Positions 45,201 through 51,691 of a stretch of 64,000 nucleotides of DNA are shown here, one piece after another; within the stretch, counting starts at the first letter, position 1, and each line of letters begins with the position of its first letter. Source of the stretch: Ctena decussata (lineage: Eukaryota > Mollusca > Bivalvia > Lucinida > Lucinidae); NCBI GenBank assembly GCA_963989385.1, contig OZ022506.1, positions 5,063,415-5,127,414 on the forward strand, written 5' to 3'. The position numbers and the translations under genes were made by a program. A model generated the notes under the pieces. That model did no database searches and was not told the origin of the DNA. It worked only from the letters and a program-made list of their open reading frames with translations.

Positions 45201-47260
45201 GAGGCTTGGGATAACTGGTGGGGCTGGGAGGTGCCGAGATGTATGCGTATGTGGGGGAGGAGAAGGAGGTAAAATATATGACATAATTAGGGAGCAATTT
45301 GATGAGAATTTTTGGTAATTTCTTTTTGCCTTGAAATATATGTTGCGATTTCTCATTAGAATCGCCTCGCCGAGGCGATTCTAATGAGATGTCACAACAT
45401 ATATTTTGATCTAGTCACAAGGCTAAATAATCTCAAACTCCTTACTATCTGGAAGCCTAGTCATATTTTACATAACACAGAGGCCAAGATGGTGGGGCTG
45501 TAGCCCCAAAGCCCACCCCCGCGATCCGGGCCTGCATAATATAAATTAGTCTTGCAAGAATTACGGTAGTATCGGTATTGGTCTTAAAACCTTGTACAGT
45601 CAAACCTGCTCATGGGGTCACCTCTATTAAGGGGTCACCTGCCTTTAGCAGCCACTTTTTCTGGATCCCTTGAACCAAATTACAGTGCAAATGAACCTGT
45701 ATTAAGGGGTCACCTGTCTTAAGCAGCCAATTTTTGTCCTTCCCTTGGGTGACCCCTTAAGACAGGTTTGACTGTATTTGCATTTAGATGTTTTAGGTTG
45801 TTTAGGTCCAGAGCATTATGCTGGCGAGTTCATTTCAATTTAAGAATCATTTTAAAACTCTATGTCACTATATAATATTGAAAATGGGATACACCTATTA
45901 TTGATAGATGTTTTTTTTCCTGAGATAATTTCACCTATATTTGATTATTACTCAAAGAACCTTTAAGTTAACAAACTTTAACGACGCCTGAATCAGGATG
46001 GAAGATAGGGCGAAGGTCGGAGTTCCGTAAAATTGGTTTAAACAGTTCAGTTCAGTTCAGTTCTCCTAACGACGTTCCCCAAATGGCTCAGGGGTATGTA
46101 ACCATAGTTGCACGCACTTGGCGCCGAGTGTCCGCCCAATAGGCGGGTTAAACAGCCCCCCAAGTACTTTATACTAACCTTTCTAAGGCGATACGTCTAC
46201 TGTAAAACACTTAGATTTGACGTTTACTGAATTTTGGCGTTGTTGGCGGTTAAGGCAAAACGCACTTAAGCCCGTCAATATTACACACACACACATGCGC
46301 ACAGTCAGATGAAAATGAGTACCTGATTAGAATTTGAGATATTTTTATAACGTCCCATTAAACTATACATTGTGGCAGCCCATTGCAATCTCCTCGATTG
46401 ATGCCACAATGTATAATTAATAGACAAGTAAGGAAAATTGCCACAAATTTACTTTAAATTTACTTAAAATGGTATGTCTAAAATTCCAAAATTCATCTGC
46501 GCCAAAATGTGATTTTCTTTAAACCGCCAAATTTTGATACCGCAGATATTTATTTTACAATATTTTATTATTTGTTGTTGGCCATCAACCCTAAGTCTTC
46601 GATAAATCATTTTGTATTGTCTATTCTTTCTGATTCATTCTGATTTATTTTTGTGTAGATACAGATACAAAATACGTAAAATGCCTGTTTATCAAGCTTA
46701 ATATATTATGTTTCACGCAATTATGTATATTTTTATTTGTTGTCTATTTATGTAAGATTTATGCGGAGCAAACAAACACATATGTAGACTTCGAAGCATC
46801 ATATCTATTGGTTTTGTTAAGGTTACCTACCTGGGAAAGAGTTATTCGTATTGCTATCTAATTTAGTTCCGTTTTGTTACTATATATCATTTGGTGTCGT
46901 GGTTGGTATGTGGAATTTCGTTGTATTAGTTCCTGATTATTTCCATTTCTTCACCTTAAGTTAAATATGTTGTATCTGTCAACTTTCACGCGAGAGAAAA
47001 CAATATATGTACATCTAGTAACAGGTCTACATTCTAGTTTTTGCATCCTAAATTTTCGGCACACGATGAAGCATCTCTGTAGGTGTTTCCAGGTAATGAT
47101 CTGGCATCAATAAAGTGCAAGGAATTTTGAAATCTCGGCCATCCAATACGTCGAAATCAATGGTAGTATTTTCTACTATCTAAAAATGTCACTAGAATAA
47201 AAAATGTTAAACTTACCTCGAAATTACCAGAAGAGGAACGATGTAATAAATAAGATCCAT
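20309..47260 (-). CDS. GABA-A receptor-like Cys-loop channel subunit (alpha/GRD-like), 9 exons, 434 aa
   Basis: Joined exons: 47260-47217, 37408-37308, 32123-32056, 30602-30379, 26688-26606, 23273-23133, 22375-22223, 21571-21366 and 20593-20309. They total 1305 nt and read open to a TGA. The product is a subunit of a pentameric ligand-gated chloride channel of the plasma membrane. Seen: a short hydrophobic leader (1-15), an extracellular domain with WKPNTYFLN (loop A), YFRQRW (loop D), a Cys-loop C153-C167 with exactly 13 residues between, SYGYTTDD (loop B), pre-M1 ERHIGYF, M1 (~238-260), M2 with the anion-channel PAR motif (266-268), M3 (~296-318), a short loop with an acidic KDEEDED run, and M4 (~409-431) ending at the C-terminus. 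NxS/T sites are at N27, N94, N125 and N213. Loop B has Gly-Ser-Tyr where beta subunits have Glu-Ser-Tyr, so I infer an alpha/GRD-like partner subunit, not an agonist-binding beta/RDL type. Family certain; exact orthology open. Confidence 0.93.
21015..21250. mobile_element. Palindromic MITE in receptor intron 8
   Basis: TAGGGTAGGGTCAAGTCGGG and AAATTCGGACAGCAGGTAAA pair with inverse copies ending CGACTCTACCCTA. The centre is a perfect hairpin on AATCCTGATGAGACGGCTCA. Confidence 0.88.
21366..21571 (-). CDS. Receptor exon 8 (M2, M3 and start of cytoplasmic loop)
   Basis: A 206-bp exon with a CCCCAG acceptor and a GTTAGT donor, ending in phase 0. It encodes residues 273-340. M2 continues as GVTTILATAAIG, then the M2-M3 linker REGLPRVSYATALD, M3 (MYLNVCVVYEMAAMIEYAAV), NYFTK and an acidic run KDEEDED. 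The acceptor abuts a palindromic MITE, and there is no normal polypyrimidine tract. Confidence 0.93.
21574..21796. mobile_element. Palindromic MITE (GGGGCCGTATTCAT family), copy at exon 8
   Basis: A ~222-bp near-perfect palindrome with ends GGGGCCGTATTCATAAA. Its centre AGTCTTACAAAGACT sits between arms shared with the copies at 18760 and 38170. One end lies two bases from exon 8 and supplies the CCCC of its acceptor. The probable older acceptor (TATTTTCGTCCAG, minus strand) is on the other side of the element. Confidence 0.9.
22223..22375 (-). CDS. Receptor exon 7 (pre-M1, M1, start of M2; 153 bp)
   Basis: A 153-bp exon with a TTCACAG acceptor and a GTAATA donor, encoding residues 222-271. 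It has the pre-M1 strand FERHIGYF, M1 (YFVLQTYLPCSMITCLSWVS), the M1-M2 linker FWINRD and the start of M2, AAPARVLL. PAR is the hallmark of anion-selective Cys-loop channels. The 153-bp size is the canonical one for this exon. Confidence 0.96.
22579..22930. repeat. Dispersed repeat shared with 7955-8250, with palindrome
   Basis: Same blocks as the 8-kb copy. It has an additional palindrome around TAAACGAGTTGGGGAAAA and GAGCATCTTATCGTTTTCCC. Lies in receptor intron 6 and fills nearly half of it. Confidence 0.8.
23133..23273 (-). CDS. Receptor exon 6 (loops B and C)
   Basis: A 141-bp exon with a CCTAG acceptor and a GTAACT donor, encoding residues 175-220. Loop B reads GSYGYTTDDVIYLW across the junction with exon 5. 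The later part, SQFDLKTVTTDNHTQRTAIG, corresponds to loop C and resembles alpha/GRD subunits more than beta/RDL. An N-glycosylation site (NHT) is at 213. The open frame running upstream of 23273 is intron. Confidence 0.95.
23428..23453. repeat. (CA)n microsatellite
   Basis: ACACAC run about 155 bp upstream (gene sense) of exon 6; reads (TG)n in the transcript. Confidence 0.9.
23766..24012. mobile_element. Palindromic MITE (CCCAGTTGTTCAAAA ends)
   Basis: CCCAGTTGTTCAAAACATCG and inverse TTTTGAACAACTGGG. The central hairpin is AGAAGCTTTTGCTC/GAGCAAAAGCTTCT. A second copy starts two bases later. Confidence 0.87.
24014..24672. mobile_element. Second CCCAGTTGTTCAAAA MITE, split by an insertion
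   Basis: Left part 24016-24172, right part 24602-24668 ending TTTTGAACAACTGGG. The two parts are separated by a 429-bp insertion flanked by a 13-bp duplication. Confidence 0.85.
24173..24601 (+). mobile_element. Retroelement-like insertion with 13-bp target site duplication
   Basis: GATATTAACGTTT is present at 24160-24172 and again at 24602-24614. The insert carries CTGAAGAAGACGAAAGTCGA followed by AACGTT near its right end, then TGTCTTATATCTGGACTTTA, a tail style I associate with Penelope-like element ends. No frame with a known domain. Confidence 0.75.
25284..25521. mobile_element. Bivalve palindromic MITE
   Basis: Complete copy in receptor intron 5. Termini TGAGCCGCGATACGAGAAAA and CTCCTGTCGCAGCTCA. 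Confidence 0.9.
25783..25830 (+). ncRNA. Hammerhead ribozyme, upstream copy with core lesion
   Basis: CTGATGA at 25790-25796, stem II GGCT/AGCC with loop TTATT, and GTC at 25821-25823. The GAAA element reads GAAT, which breaks a required core base and its stem III pair. Stem I is weakened on the 3' side (CGGCTC instead of TGGCCC). Probably inactive. Confidence 0.8.
26154..26200 (+). ncRNA. Hammerhead ribozyme, intact core (type I, short stem III)
   Basis: Core CTGATGA at 26161-26167, GAAA at 26180-26183 and cleavage triplet GTC at 26191-26193. Stem I pairs 26155-26160 (GGGTCA) with 26194-26199 (TGGCCC), six pairs including one G-T. Stem II is GGCT/AGCC with loop TATT. Stem III is a very short palindrome (ACTACGTAGT), typical of retrozyme and Penelope hammerheads, which often cleave as dimers. 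Cleavage is predicted between 26193 and 26194. Confidence 0.88.
26606..26688 (-). CDS. Receptor exon 5 (Cys-loop, 83 bp)
   Basis: An 83-bp exon (donor GTAAGT) encoding residues 147-173, including the complete Cys-loop CPMRLNTYPMDRPVC. The family consensus is C-P-M-x-L-x-x-F-P-M-D-x-x-x-C. Tyr160 replaces the usual Phe, and Pro165 is unusual. The acceptor used here is the one nearer the coding sequence. An identical acceptor lies 31 bp further upstream because of a tandem duplication. Only the proximal one keeps the reading frame. Confidence 0.94.
26670..26731 (-). repeat. Perfect 31-bp tandem duplication of the exon 5 acceptor
   Basis: Positions 26670-26700 and 26701-26731 are identical. Each copy holds, in gene orientation, a pyrimidine tract, the TTGTAG acceptor and the first 19 bases of exon 5. 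The exon therefore has two identical 3' splice sites 31 nt apart. Use of the upstream one adds 31 nt and meets an in-frame TAG (the downstream acceptor itself) after nine full codons. Confidence 0.95.
26754..26937. mobile_element. Palindromic MITE beside exon 5
   Basis: GGGGATAACTGTATTGAAAA, TTGTCATTTG and ATTTCGTTTTACGG pair with inverse copies around ACGCACTAGCGGAG. Starts ~25 bp beyond the duplicated acceptor. Confidence 0.85.
27000..27137. repeat. Hairpin-containing repeat
   Basis: A perfect palindrome TTTGCGACAGTATATCCCAG / AATATACTGTCGCAAA lies near 27050-27090. GTGCATTAG at 27129 inverts CTAATGCAC at 26929, so this and the preceding MITE may be one composite element. Confidence 0.6.
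27138..28760. other. Intron 4 sequence, no further gene
   Basis: Contains a C-run (27739-27750), a (TTGAG)n run (27901-27924) and AT-rich unique sequence. No exon-like segment noticed. Confidence 0.55.
28761..28998. mobile_element. Bivalve palindromic MITE
   Basis: Complete copy in receptor intron 4. Termini TGAACCGCGACACGAGAAAA and TTCTCATGTCGCGGCTCA. Confidence 0.9.
30379..30602 (-). CDS. Receptor exon 4 (ligand-binding loops D and A)
   Basis: A 224-bp exon with a TTTCAG acceptor and a GTATGC donor, encoding residues 72-145 and two bases of Arg146. It carries loop D (CYFRQRWFD), the strand RLRFD, loop A (HIWKPNTYFLNGQ) and the start of loop E (EDGRVYLSRR). Two N-glycosylation sites (NIT) are at 94 and 125. 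The Arg in FRQ matches the alpha, gamma and RDL-type complementary agonist face. Confidence 0.96.
32056..32123 (-). CDS. Receptor exon 3 (68 bp)
   Basis: A 68-bp exon with a TTTAG acceptor and a GTAAGG donor, encoding residues 50-71, PPVVIETDLLIRSMGQISES plus DM. It is the first beta strand of the ligand-binding domain, with the family pattern V-x-V/I-x-x-x-I-x-S-M-G/S. Its size equals that of vertebrate GABA-A exon 3 as I recall it, which argues for an intact, ancient gene structure. Confidence 0.95.
32401..32520. repeat. Dispersed repeat (TTTGGTTTAAACACATTTAT family)
   Basis: Starts TTTGGTTTAAACACATTTAT and ends GGAACGAAAGCACTTG followed by CTCTCCCTAC. Colinear with 35011-35128. It lies ~280 bp upstream (gene sense) of exon 3. 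Confidence 0.65.
33514..33751. mobile_element. Bivalve palindromic MITE
   Basis: Complete copy in receptor intron 2. Termini TGAGCCGCGACACGGGAAAA and TTCTCGTGTCGCGGCTCA. Confidence 0.92.
34566..34796. mobile_element. Palindromic element with inner hairpin
   Basis: GGCCCCGAGG...ATGCTCAACTCAGCT at the left and AGCTGAGTTGAG...CTCGGGGC at the right. Inner perfect hairpin AATGTTAAAATGCCAA / TTGGCATTTTAACATT at 34632-34671. Confidence 0.75.
35011..35128. repeat. Dispersed repeat (TTTGGTTTAAACATATTTTA family)
   Basis: Colinear with 32401-32520: TTTGGTTTAAACATATTTTA, AGAACGAAAGCTAATAGCTT and CCCTTCTCCCT. Confidence 0.65.
35219..35815 (+). mobile_element. Deleted Tc1-like element with long inverted repeats and a transposase remnant
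   Basis: Arms of ~215 bp: CTCAACCGAATTAAAACGCA with inverse ending GTTGAG, and ACTGTCCCAGAAATTCAGTT with its inverse. Flanked by TA. Between the arms a frame (35354-35605) ends FRLVERVRRTWETTDYLRPG, like the helix-turn-helix and GRPR-type linker of Tc1 transposases (motif R-x-x-x-T-G-T-T-x-x-x-x-R-x-G-R-P-R). DDE domain absent; dead. Confidence 0.72.
36184..36212. repeat. (GA)n microsatellite
   Basis: GAGAGA run of ~28 bp in receptor intron 2. Confidence 0.92.
36681..36866. repeat. Degenerate (CCTAC)n and (GTAT)n repeats
   Basis: CCTACCCTACCCTACCGTAC and variants, a C-rich run to about 36811, then GTATGTATGTATGTATGTAT up to the MITE at 36868. Confidence 0.85.
36868..37104. mobile_element. 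Bivalve palindromic MITE
   Basis: Complete copy in receptor intron 2, directly after a (GTAT)n run and about 200 bp from exon 2. Confidence 0.9.
37308..37408 (-). CDS. Receptor exon 2 (N-terminal helix region)
   Basis: A 101-bp exon with a TTCAG acceptor and a GTAAGT donor, entering with one base and leaving with one base of a split codon. It encodes residues 16-48, including the segment TEVLDHLLQNYRKELRPGFG. This is the N-terminal alpha helix and the R-P-G-F-G motif that opens GABA-A and glycine receptor ligand-binding domains. An N-glycosylation site (NVT) sits at 27-29. Confidence 0.92.
37802..38006. mobile_element. Bivalve palindromic MITE, shortened left arm
   Basis: Termini TGAGTCGCGACACGACAAAA and CTCGTGTCGCAGCTCA. 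About 35 bp of the left arm (CCCAGCGCAGACTC region) is missing. Confidence 0.87.
38170..38392. mobile_element. Palindromic MITE (GGGGCCGTATTCAT family)
   Basis: Third copy, in receptor intron 1. Ends CTGGGGCC and GGCCCCAG are exact inverse complements. Its centre AGTCTTACAAAGACT matches the copy beside exon 8, so these two are the closer pair. Confidence 0.88.
38922..39159. mobile_element. Bivalve palindromic MITE
   Basis: Complete copy in receptor intron 1. Termini TGAGCCGCGACGCGAGAAAA and TTCTCGTGCCGCGGCTCA. Confidence 0.92.
39160..40989. other. Intron 1 sequence, no gene seen
   Basis: Includes a perfect short hairpin GGGAAGTGTAAGA / TCTTACACTTCCC near 40227-40262. Frames at 39792-40001 (minus) and 39856-40167 (plus) overlap on opposite strands and match nothing I know. 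Confidence 0.55.
40990..41192 (+). mobile_element. tRNA-derived SINE
   Basis: tRNA-like head GAGGCGCGGTAGTCGAGTGG with B-box-like GGTCGTGAGATCG. The body has GACTGGAAAACTCTCTCTGT, GTAAATGGGTACC and AGGCGGCGAAAGGAGAGAGA. Better preserved than the copy at 17732. In receptor intron 1. Confidence 0.8.
41570..41984 (-). pseudogene. Penelope-like reverse transcriptase fragment, dead
   Basis: The minus frame carries HIVGIPMGTNCALLMDLFCYE and FNSTSRYLNNLLNIDRPYFE, matching RT fingers/palm motifs of Penelope-related elements common in bivalves. The catalytic YLDD box reads YLNN. Homology continues past a stop at about 41714 as FELQLNKANTSDF and PFLDLHLSI in shifted frames, with a small local duplication. 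Clearly non-functional. In receptor intron 1. Confidence 0.8.
42751..42951 (-). pseudogene. Possible Tc1-like transposase remnant
   Basis: The minus frame contains RPSIPERKTTAKAIRKEISD and LRRLASPPLYAQPL. This loosely resembles the linker region of Tc1 transposases (T-A-x-x-I-R-x-x-x). No catalytic part. Weak. Confidence 0.3.
42985..43300. mobile_element. Truncated mariner-like element
   Basis: Starts TACGAGCGGCGTTCAAAAGG. It shares TGAAAGCACTACATTTTGCC, CTTATTGGGCTACAA and ATCACTGGGCTAATTT with the element at 50754. The right end is lost at an (AAT)n run near 43311. Confidence 0.78.
43784..44020. mobile_element. Bivalve palindromic MITE
   Basis: Complete copy in receptor intron 1, 65 bp from the retrozyme monomer. 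Confidence 0.9.
44086..44460 (+). mobile_element. Retrozyme-like monomer, circularly permuted
   Basis: Exactly one unit (~368 bp), opened away from the ribozyme cleavage site. It starts GACTTTAATTTTGCC and ends TTTTTAAGACTTTA, sharing the 7-bp repeat GACTTTA at both ends (44086-44092 and 44454-44460). It contains the CTGCAGCTGGTGTTGTGCC and GGCGGCCGTAAAACGTCTCC blocks in the same order as the 25.8-kb locus. Located in receptor intron 1. Confidence 0.82.
44359..44405 (+). ncRNA. Hammerhead ribozyme, copy with mutated core
   Basis: Stem II, GAAA, stem III and GTC (44397-44399) are intact. The first core segment reads TTGACGA instead of CTGATGA, so the catalytically important C3 is lost. Stem I still pairs (GGGTCA with TGGCCC). 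Likely dead, but clearly the same motif. Confidence 0.78.
45170..45534. mobile_element. MITE with CAGGCCCGGATC ends
   Basis: CAGGCCCGGATCCAGA and inverse CGATCCGGGCCTG. GCATAA flanks both sides (45164-45169 and 45534-45539 with one base shared). The centre GAATCGCCTCGCCGAGGCGATTC lies in a larger palindrome with CATTAGA / TCTAATG and ATATATGTTG / CAACATATAT. Confidence 0.82.
45597..45774. mobile_element. MITE with CAGTCAAACCTG ends (pogo/Tigger-like)
   Basis: TACAGTCAAACCTGCTCATG and inverse CAGGTTTGACTGTA with TA on each side. AAGGGGTCACCTG is repeated internally. Confidence 0.85.
46015..46290. repeat. Unclassified repeat with (CAGTT)n end
   Basis: GTTCAGTTCAGTTCAGTTC at about 46045, then GGCGCCGAGTGTCCGCCCAA and AAGGCAAAACGCACTTAAGC. 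The pentamer run looks like the tail of a minus-strand SINE or LINE. Family not recognised. Confidence 0.4.
47217..47260 (-). CDS. Receptor exon 1 (start codon and signal peptide)
   Basis: The ATG lies at 47260-47258 with an in-frame TAA four codons upstream, which fixes the start. It encodes 14 residues (MDLIYYIVPLLVIS), a short hydrophobic leader, plus two bases of Arg15. The donor is GTAAGT. Exon 2 begins with the single base needed to complete the codon. The identification rests on this exact phase match plus the leader. The 5' UTR boundary and promoter could not be placed. The intron that follows is about 9.8 kb and full of transposon remnants. Confidence 0.8.
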
Positions 47261-48900
47261 AGCAACACAAACTTATTCTTAGTTAACATATAGCTATCCT
47301 GCTGAAGGAACTATTGTGCTTTATCGTCCGATATAACCTTTAGTCAATACTGATATAGCTTAACTGTAAGATAGGAGACACTTGCTCTATACATGTTATA
47401 CTTAACGAGGAACTCTAGCAGCTGTCTTTTAATTGCAGAAAGAGGATTACACGCCCGCCCGAAACAATATCTGCTGTCAATTAACTCTTAAAGAAAAAAA
47501 AACAAAAGAAACAACAACAACAACAAAAACAGCAACTTCAGTTAACATACACAAATAAACCTAAATAGTGTACTTTACGAATTGTCGCAGAAATCCTTAA
47601 ATTCTATATGACATGGTTTTTTCATGTTAAGGGATATTCTAAAGAGACTTTCATGAGAAGGAAATGTCACAGTTGGCTCATGTTATGGTCCTTATAAGCT
47701 GGTGTCAGTTTTCAAAGCCTCATCGGCATCTAACAATGAAAACCATGCTACAAATAAAATGAAACAAGGAAAAATCTTAAAAAAATTTTAATCAGCGCAG
47801 ATTAAATGGAAGTGTGTTTTGTGTAGTATGTCTCTAGGTAGAGAGTTAAAAATAACTTTCATGAATATGACTCAAGTGAGCTATGTCAGTAGGCACCCGC
47901 AATCGTAATTTTGACACTGGGTAGCGACAATAACCTATCTCAAGATTGAGCTGTCCAATTTGGAATTCCAAAATGGACCGCAGTCAATCTTGAGATTGCC
48001 TTGATTCCAAAACAGTTACCAATTTGATGCAATGTTTGTTTGTGTGTATTAAACCAAAAGTAGAAATCGAAAGTAGGTCTACATTGAAAAAAGAAAGTTT
48101 TGAATATTTGCGCCTGTTTTCGATAGGATTTCCATTGCAAATTTACAAACAAGATCAGAATTTTGAATTAACATCTGACAGAGTGCTAGAATCCACGCAG
48201 TGCAGTACAACGGGAAAAAACCCCCGAAGATTAGATATTTATTGAGGCTAAATTTTAACATACGCATTATCTGACCAATGAAATCTTGTGAAGTGTGGAA
48301 CAAAAGTGAAATTACACTCGGCTGCGTCGAGAAAAAAAAATGGCAGGCCAAGTGTAAAAAATATACATATTGATGAAGACCGAAGATAGACCAAGACCTA
48401 ATGAACTCATGACAATTATGATCGTTGCAACCCCCAAAAAGCACCATCACTCCCCTATCTCCCCTTTGTTATACATACAGGCATGCATGCACAGTACACC
48501 TACATCTTTACTAAAGTACTCTTGCAGGCCCACCCAACCCCCTTGAGAAATAAACGGTCCACCCAACCCCAAACCTGGAAATCTGCAAGGCAACATTGCA
48601 GTTTTCCCAAAACCTCCGATGGAAACATGAAGGAAAGGAAAGACACCAAACACAAAGTATGTATATATGTAAATATGAGACCGGACTGGAATGTTTCCAT
48701 CGAACAGTAGGTCACGCGTATATTTTACGAATTTTTTACAAGGCTGGGCAAACAGGTGAATTACCCCCTAAACATGAATCGACACTAAAAGTCCCTTAAA
48801 TATACCTTTTTAGATGACCGGTCAAAATTTGCAATCCTGTAACTTAGTGTGGCACTAGAGGGCCGTTTTGGGCCAATTTCTTCGGCTTTTTTTGTGCTTT
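47261..48900. other. 5' flank of the receptor gene, no exon placed
   Basis: AT-rich with an (ACA)n run near 47510. No convincing TATA box or initiator could be fixed. Minus frame 48079-48450 and overlapping frames at 48447-48799 match nothing known. Confidence 0.5.
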
Positions 48901-48904
48901 TTTC

Positions 48905-49390
48905 AAAACTATGCTTACTTGCCTGCATGTGTGCAGGGTGACGGCGGTCTGCACGGGTCTGAGGAGGTCTCTCTGGTCATTGGGCGGTCTGGATGTCCAC
49001 GGCTGTGATGAGATGTGGGATGGTCTGGGAGCCTGTGGCTGGGATGTGGATGGTGGATTCCTTCTATCTGCTGGAACCGTCTTTGACCTGTATTCAAGTA
49101 ACCTCTCGGCGGCACAACTTACAAACGGCGAGCACTGGTGCCTGGGACAATTCGCAATAGTCGGAATCGACTAAGTCCTATAGAACACCGTTGGTAGCTC
49201 ACTTTGGCTGAACATTCAAACACACAGTAACTTACAGTTAGCTCACACTCTTTCCTGCATAACGTCCGAGCGAGAAGCCCGAGCCAGAATTTGACTTAGG
49301 CTTCATGCACGGCTAACAGTGAGCTAAAAAACTAATCCGGTTTCACCGGCGTTGCCTCTATGCGCCTTTGGTGCCTGGTAACGTTAAAAA
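48905..49390. other. GC-richer patch upstream of the receptor gene
   Basis: Visibly richer in G+C than its surroundings. On the minus strand a 66-codon frame (49115-48915) is followed by GCAAGTAAGC, usable as a splice donor. Could be a 5' non-coding exon/promoter area or part of an unknown retroelement. Not decided. Confidence 0.35.
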
Positions 49391-49708
49391 AAAACAGATC
49401 ATCATAGACCAAGACCGCAAAGCAGAGCCAACCCAAGACACCGAATGGGGAAATAAAATATATTTATAAATACAAATGCGTACATAACCGAACGAAATGT
49501 CGCTTCTTTGATAACAGACATACGCAGTCCAACGAAAAGGACTGAACTGGATTAAAATACAACAACATCAAAAACAAAATTAAACACCTACAGTATGTAT
49601 TAAACCACAAGACAAAACAGGAAATAAAGTGGACAGGTATAGGTAGCTACAATGGAAGAAATGCAACAAACGGGATCCGCACAAGAGGTTTCTACTTGGG
49701 AAAGGAAA

Positions 49709-49787
49709 AATTAAAATCTTAAAAAGTTCCTTCAAGAGCAGAGAATACATACGGAAGTAGGAACATGGGCCAAACCAACATAAGCTG
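49709..49787 (-). mobile_element. Retrozyme fragment starting at the hammerhead cleavage site
   Basis: On the minus strand the homology starts at TGGCCCATGTTCC, the first bases after the GTC cleavage triplet in the other copies. It runs through CTCTGCTCTTGAAGGAACTT to TTAAGATTTTAATTT. The ribozyme itself is absent. Flanking sequence looks like Penelope-type debris, not recognised further. Confidence 0.65.
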
Positions 49788-49834
49788 ATTCTTTTCTTGA
49801 GTAGCTAAAGAATAAGATCAGGACAAGAGGAACA

Positions 49835-49887
49835 CAAATAATATTAATAATAATAATAATAATAATAATGAATAATAATAATAATTA
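49835..49887. repeat. (AAT)n microsatellite
   Basis: AATAATAAT run with minor interruptions. Confidence 0.9.
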
Positions 49888-50349
49888 AATATAGTAATGA
49901 AAAAAAAAATAAGAACAATTATGAAAATATGTCTTATCTAGTATCAACAACGAGCAATATAAACGTACCGAAATTAGTGCGACCAAAATTAGTGCGACCG
50001 ACGCGCATTTGTTTTTTGAAAACGTCTTGAGAGTCGCCAAACCCGAAAAGTTTGGGGAATAAAATAAAATAAAATAAAATAAGGTGATTGGCAGGTCTTG
50101 GACGCCAAAGAGCATCCCTCTCCGGGTCACAATTAATGACGCATTGCGCGTGACACAGTAGCTGCAGACATCAAGTAAGTCTACACGCGAGTGCAGGCAT
50201 CACCAAGCCACATCCATCCCTGCTTCTTGAGAAAGGCGACAGACAAAGGCGTCAGGCAGGAAATTTCTAATGCCTCGAACACCTGCAAAAAGCCAAATTT
50301 ATCCACAAGAATGGAAACTGATACTTCATACATTGCAAAAGTAAAATTT

Positions 50350-50719
50350 TGAGCCATGACACGAGAAACCAACAAAGTGGTTGTGCGCCCAGGGCAGACT
50401 CAGATCAGCCTGCTCATCTGACCAGTCCGATAAGACTCTTTGCTAAGCGCTCAAAGGGTAGCTAACGTTCTAAGCTACCTCCATGCGGACAGCGAAGACT
50501 CTGATCTGACTGGGCGAATGCCCAGGCTGATCTGAGATCAGCCTGCTCATCTGACCAGTCCGATATGACTCTTTGCTAAGCGCTGAAAGGGTAGCTAACG
50601 TTCTAAGCTACCTCCATGCGGACAGCGAAGACTCTGATCAGACTGGGCGAATGCCCAGGCTGATCTGAGTCTGCGCTGGGCGCACAACCACATTGTTGGT
50701 TTTCTCGTATTGCGGCTCA
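50350..50719. mobile_element. Bivalve palindromic MITE with internal ~130-bp duplication
   Basis: 370 bp instead of ~237. The segment starting GATCAGCCTGCTCATCTGAC and running through CTACCTCCATGCGGACAGCG to CGAATGCCCAGGCTGATCTG occurs twice in tandem (near 50404 and 50536) with few differences. Confidence 0.9.
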
Positions 50720-50753
50720 AATGCACAATACACCGCAGTGTCAGTCATGGGTA

Positions 50754-51663
50754 CGAGGGGCGTTCGAAAAGATTTGCAAATGGCCTCATGACATCGTTTA
50801 GGGACAAGCTGGGTACAACTGCTTTGCATTTACTAAAAGCACTGCATTTTGGCTTTCAGACGATGCCAAACACTATACAAAGACACTTTTCCTTATTGAG
50901 TTACAACCCATTTTAATAGGTCCCAGTCATACCACTGGGCTAATTTTATATATAAAACCTTTTCAGTGTTACGCATTCAAGTCGAATTTCCTTGTAAATA
51001 CAAAATTAATTTTTGTCATTTGCTTGTCCATCGTTTTCTACAATATCCAAGCAGAAGTTAGAAGCGTTGCAACTGTTATCGATTTATTCCTTGAAAAGCA
51101 ATGCGCAGTTCTAATGACGTTACTGAAATTTACGTTAACGTCATTTTTGAAAGCTTGCAGACGCTTGGTTTTTGGTATTAATTTGAATTTATTGACAGGT
51201 TTTCTTTGACCCATGTAAATGCTCTTGCTGACAAGATTTTGAATGCTAATACACTTGTTTTCATTACAAAATCATCAAATTTTGGTAGAACTGGTGAGAT
51301 TGCCACAACATAAAGTACGGATAATCCGTATTTCCGGGCCAGTATGGAACGTATATTAAAAACAATTTCCGCGATATTTACAGGACAGCATTATCTGGGC
51401 TTTGTCTTTAATGAACAAAGATAAAGAAAAATCAAAGGCTGCTGATATATAAATTACGGCCTACTAAAGTAAAATTTTGCAGTGTCTTTAGGGTACACCT
51501 CTTTCAAAGAAGTTTAAAATGCGTCCTTTTAAAAAAAATGCACCGGTTTTTTAGTTTTCTCAACGCATATCATAATTTTATGTGTTTCTGCAATCAGAAG
51601 TTCTGTCTGTATGGTGGTTATCGAGAAATTACGTCATTTGCAAAACTTTTCGAACGCCCCTCG
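50754..51663. mobile_element. Non-autonomous mariner-like element
   Basis: CGAGGGGCGTTCGAAAAGAT at the left, inverse CTTTTCGAACGCCCCTCG at the right, TA on both sides. ~910 bp. No intact transposase frame. Best-preserved copy of the family also seen at 11904 and 42985. Confidence 0.85.
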
Positions 51664-51691
51664 TATAATTATTTATGTCTTTACTCGTTAA

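Noticed and set aside
48079..48450. 123-aa minus-strand frame as a receptor 5' exon
   Set aside because: No donor in the right phase to join exon 2, while exon 1 at 47217-47260 fits exactly.
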